Source: Candidatus Methanovirga meridionalis
GTDB lineage: Archaea > Methanobacteriota > Methanobacteria > Methanobacteriales > Methanobacteriaceae
Direction: 5' to 3'
NCBI GenBank assembly: GCA_031289325.1
Contig: JAITPS010000171.1
Location: 1 to 5,878 of the forward strand
DNA length: 5,878 bases
Positions 5,743 to 5,878 of this stretch are shown here, in pieces. The notes under the pieces were generated by a model that did no database searches, was not told the origin of the DNA, and worked only from the letters and a program-made list of their open reading frames with translations. Every line of letters starts with the position of its first letter. Within the stretch, counting starts at the first letter, position 1. Both the position numbers and the translations under genes were made by a program.

Positions 5743-5878
5743 TTATTTTAAATAATATAAACTTATTTTAAATAATAAAAACTTAATTTAAATAATAAAA
5801 ACTTAATTTAAATAATAAAAACTTAATTTAAATAATAAAAACTTAATTTAAATAATAAAAACTTAATTTAAATAATAA
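5731..5878. repeat. 20-bp tandem array, at least seven copies, running off the window
   Basis: Two units AATAATATAAACTTATTTTA (5731-5770) are followed by five identical units AATAATAAAAACTTAATTTA (5771-5870) and an 8-base partial unit at the edge. The two unit types differ at two positions and each type forms a block, as expected from stepwise expansion. There are no spacers and no coding frame is maintained. An easily melted region or protein-binding array is possible; function is unknown. Confidence 0.95.

Noticed and set aside
5521..5878. CRISPR array
   Set aside because: The units of 15, 13 and 20 bp abut directly without unique spacers, and no cas gene is present.
1..5878. tRNA, rRNA or riboswitch
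   Set aside because: No GC-rich cloverleaf, GTTCRA-type loop, rRNA segment or known riboswitch core was seen on either strand.

Overview
The window looks like chromosomal DNA from a very AT-rich archaeon, most likely a gut methanogen of the Methanobacteriales (Methanosphaera or Methanobrevibacter). The grounds are the PIN-ATPase-KH protein, a family known mainly from archaea; a WtpA-type tungstate/molybdate-binding protein; an adhesin-like beta-helix protein; GGTGA-type ribosome binding sites; poly-T terminators; and long, repeat-filled intergenic DNA. The genus is an inference.

Left part (1-2100, minus strand): a two-gene operon read right to left. A tandem 16-bp direct repeat (2059-2090) sits just upstream of an AT-rich promoter. 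Next come a GAGGTGA ribosome binding site and a 297-residue secreted beta-helix protein (1113-2006). Its stop codon overlaps the start of a 357-residue WtpA-like solute-binding protein (43-1116) in an ATGA junction. A T-rich stretch at 1-42 probably ends the transcript. No WtpB permease or WtpC ATPase is visible. The pair would place an oxyanion-binding protein and a surface or secreted beta-helix protein outside the cell under one control. The WtpA-like protein keeps the family signature around the Asp ligand but seems to lack the usual Glu ligand.

Middle part (2007-3381): about 1.4 kb with no intact gene. It holds a 17-bp two-part hairpin, a 32-bp exact duplication, an AT-rich element with a second relative at the right end of the window, a TATA-like box, and broken open-frame pieces (2916-3337) that look like gene remains of unknown family.

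Right part (3382-5253, minus strand): one complete 623-residue protein with a PIN nuclease fold, a PilT/secretion-type ATPase domain and a C-terminal KH domain. It resembles the archaeal PINA protein, which has been linked to Holliday-junction processing.

Right end (5254-5878): a repeat zone. It has a hairpin, a 12-bp doublet, five exact 15-bp repeats, three and a half 13-bp repeats, and seven 20-bp repeats running off the edge. The 15-bp repeats lie in frame inside a possible 52-codon small gene (5508-5666) that has its own GGTGA site and encodes five NTLFL pentapeptides. This small gene and the unusual beta-helix/WtpA pair are the most worthwhile items to follow up.
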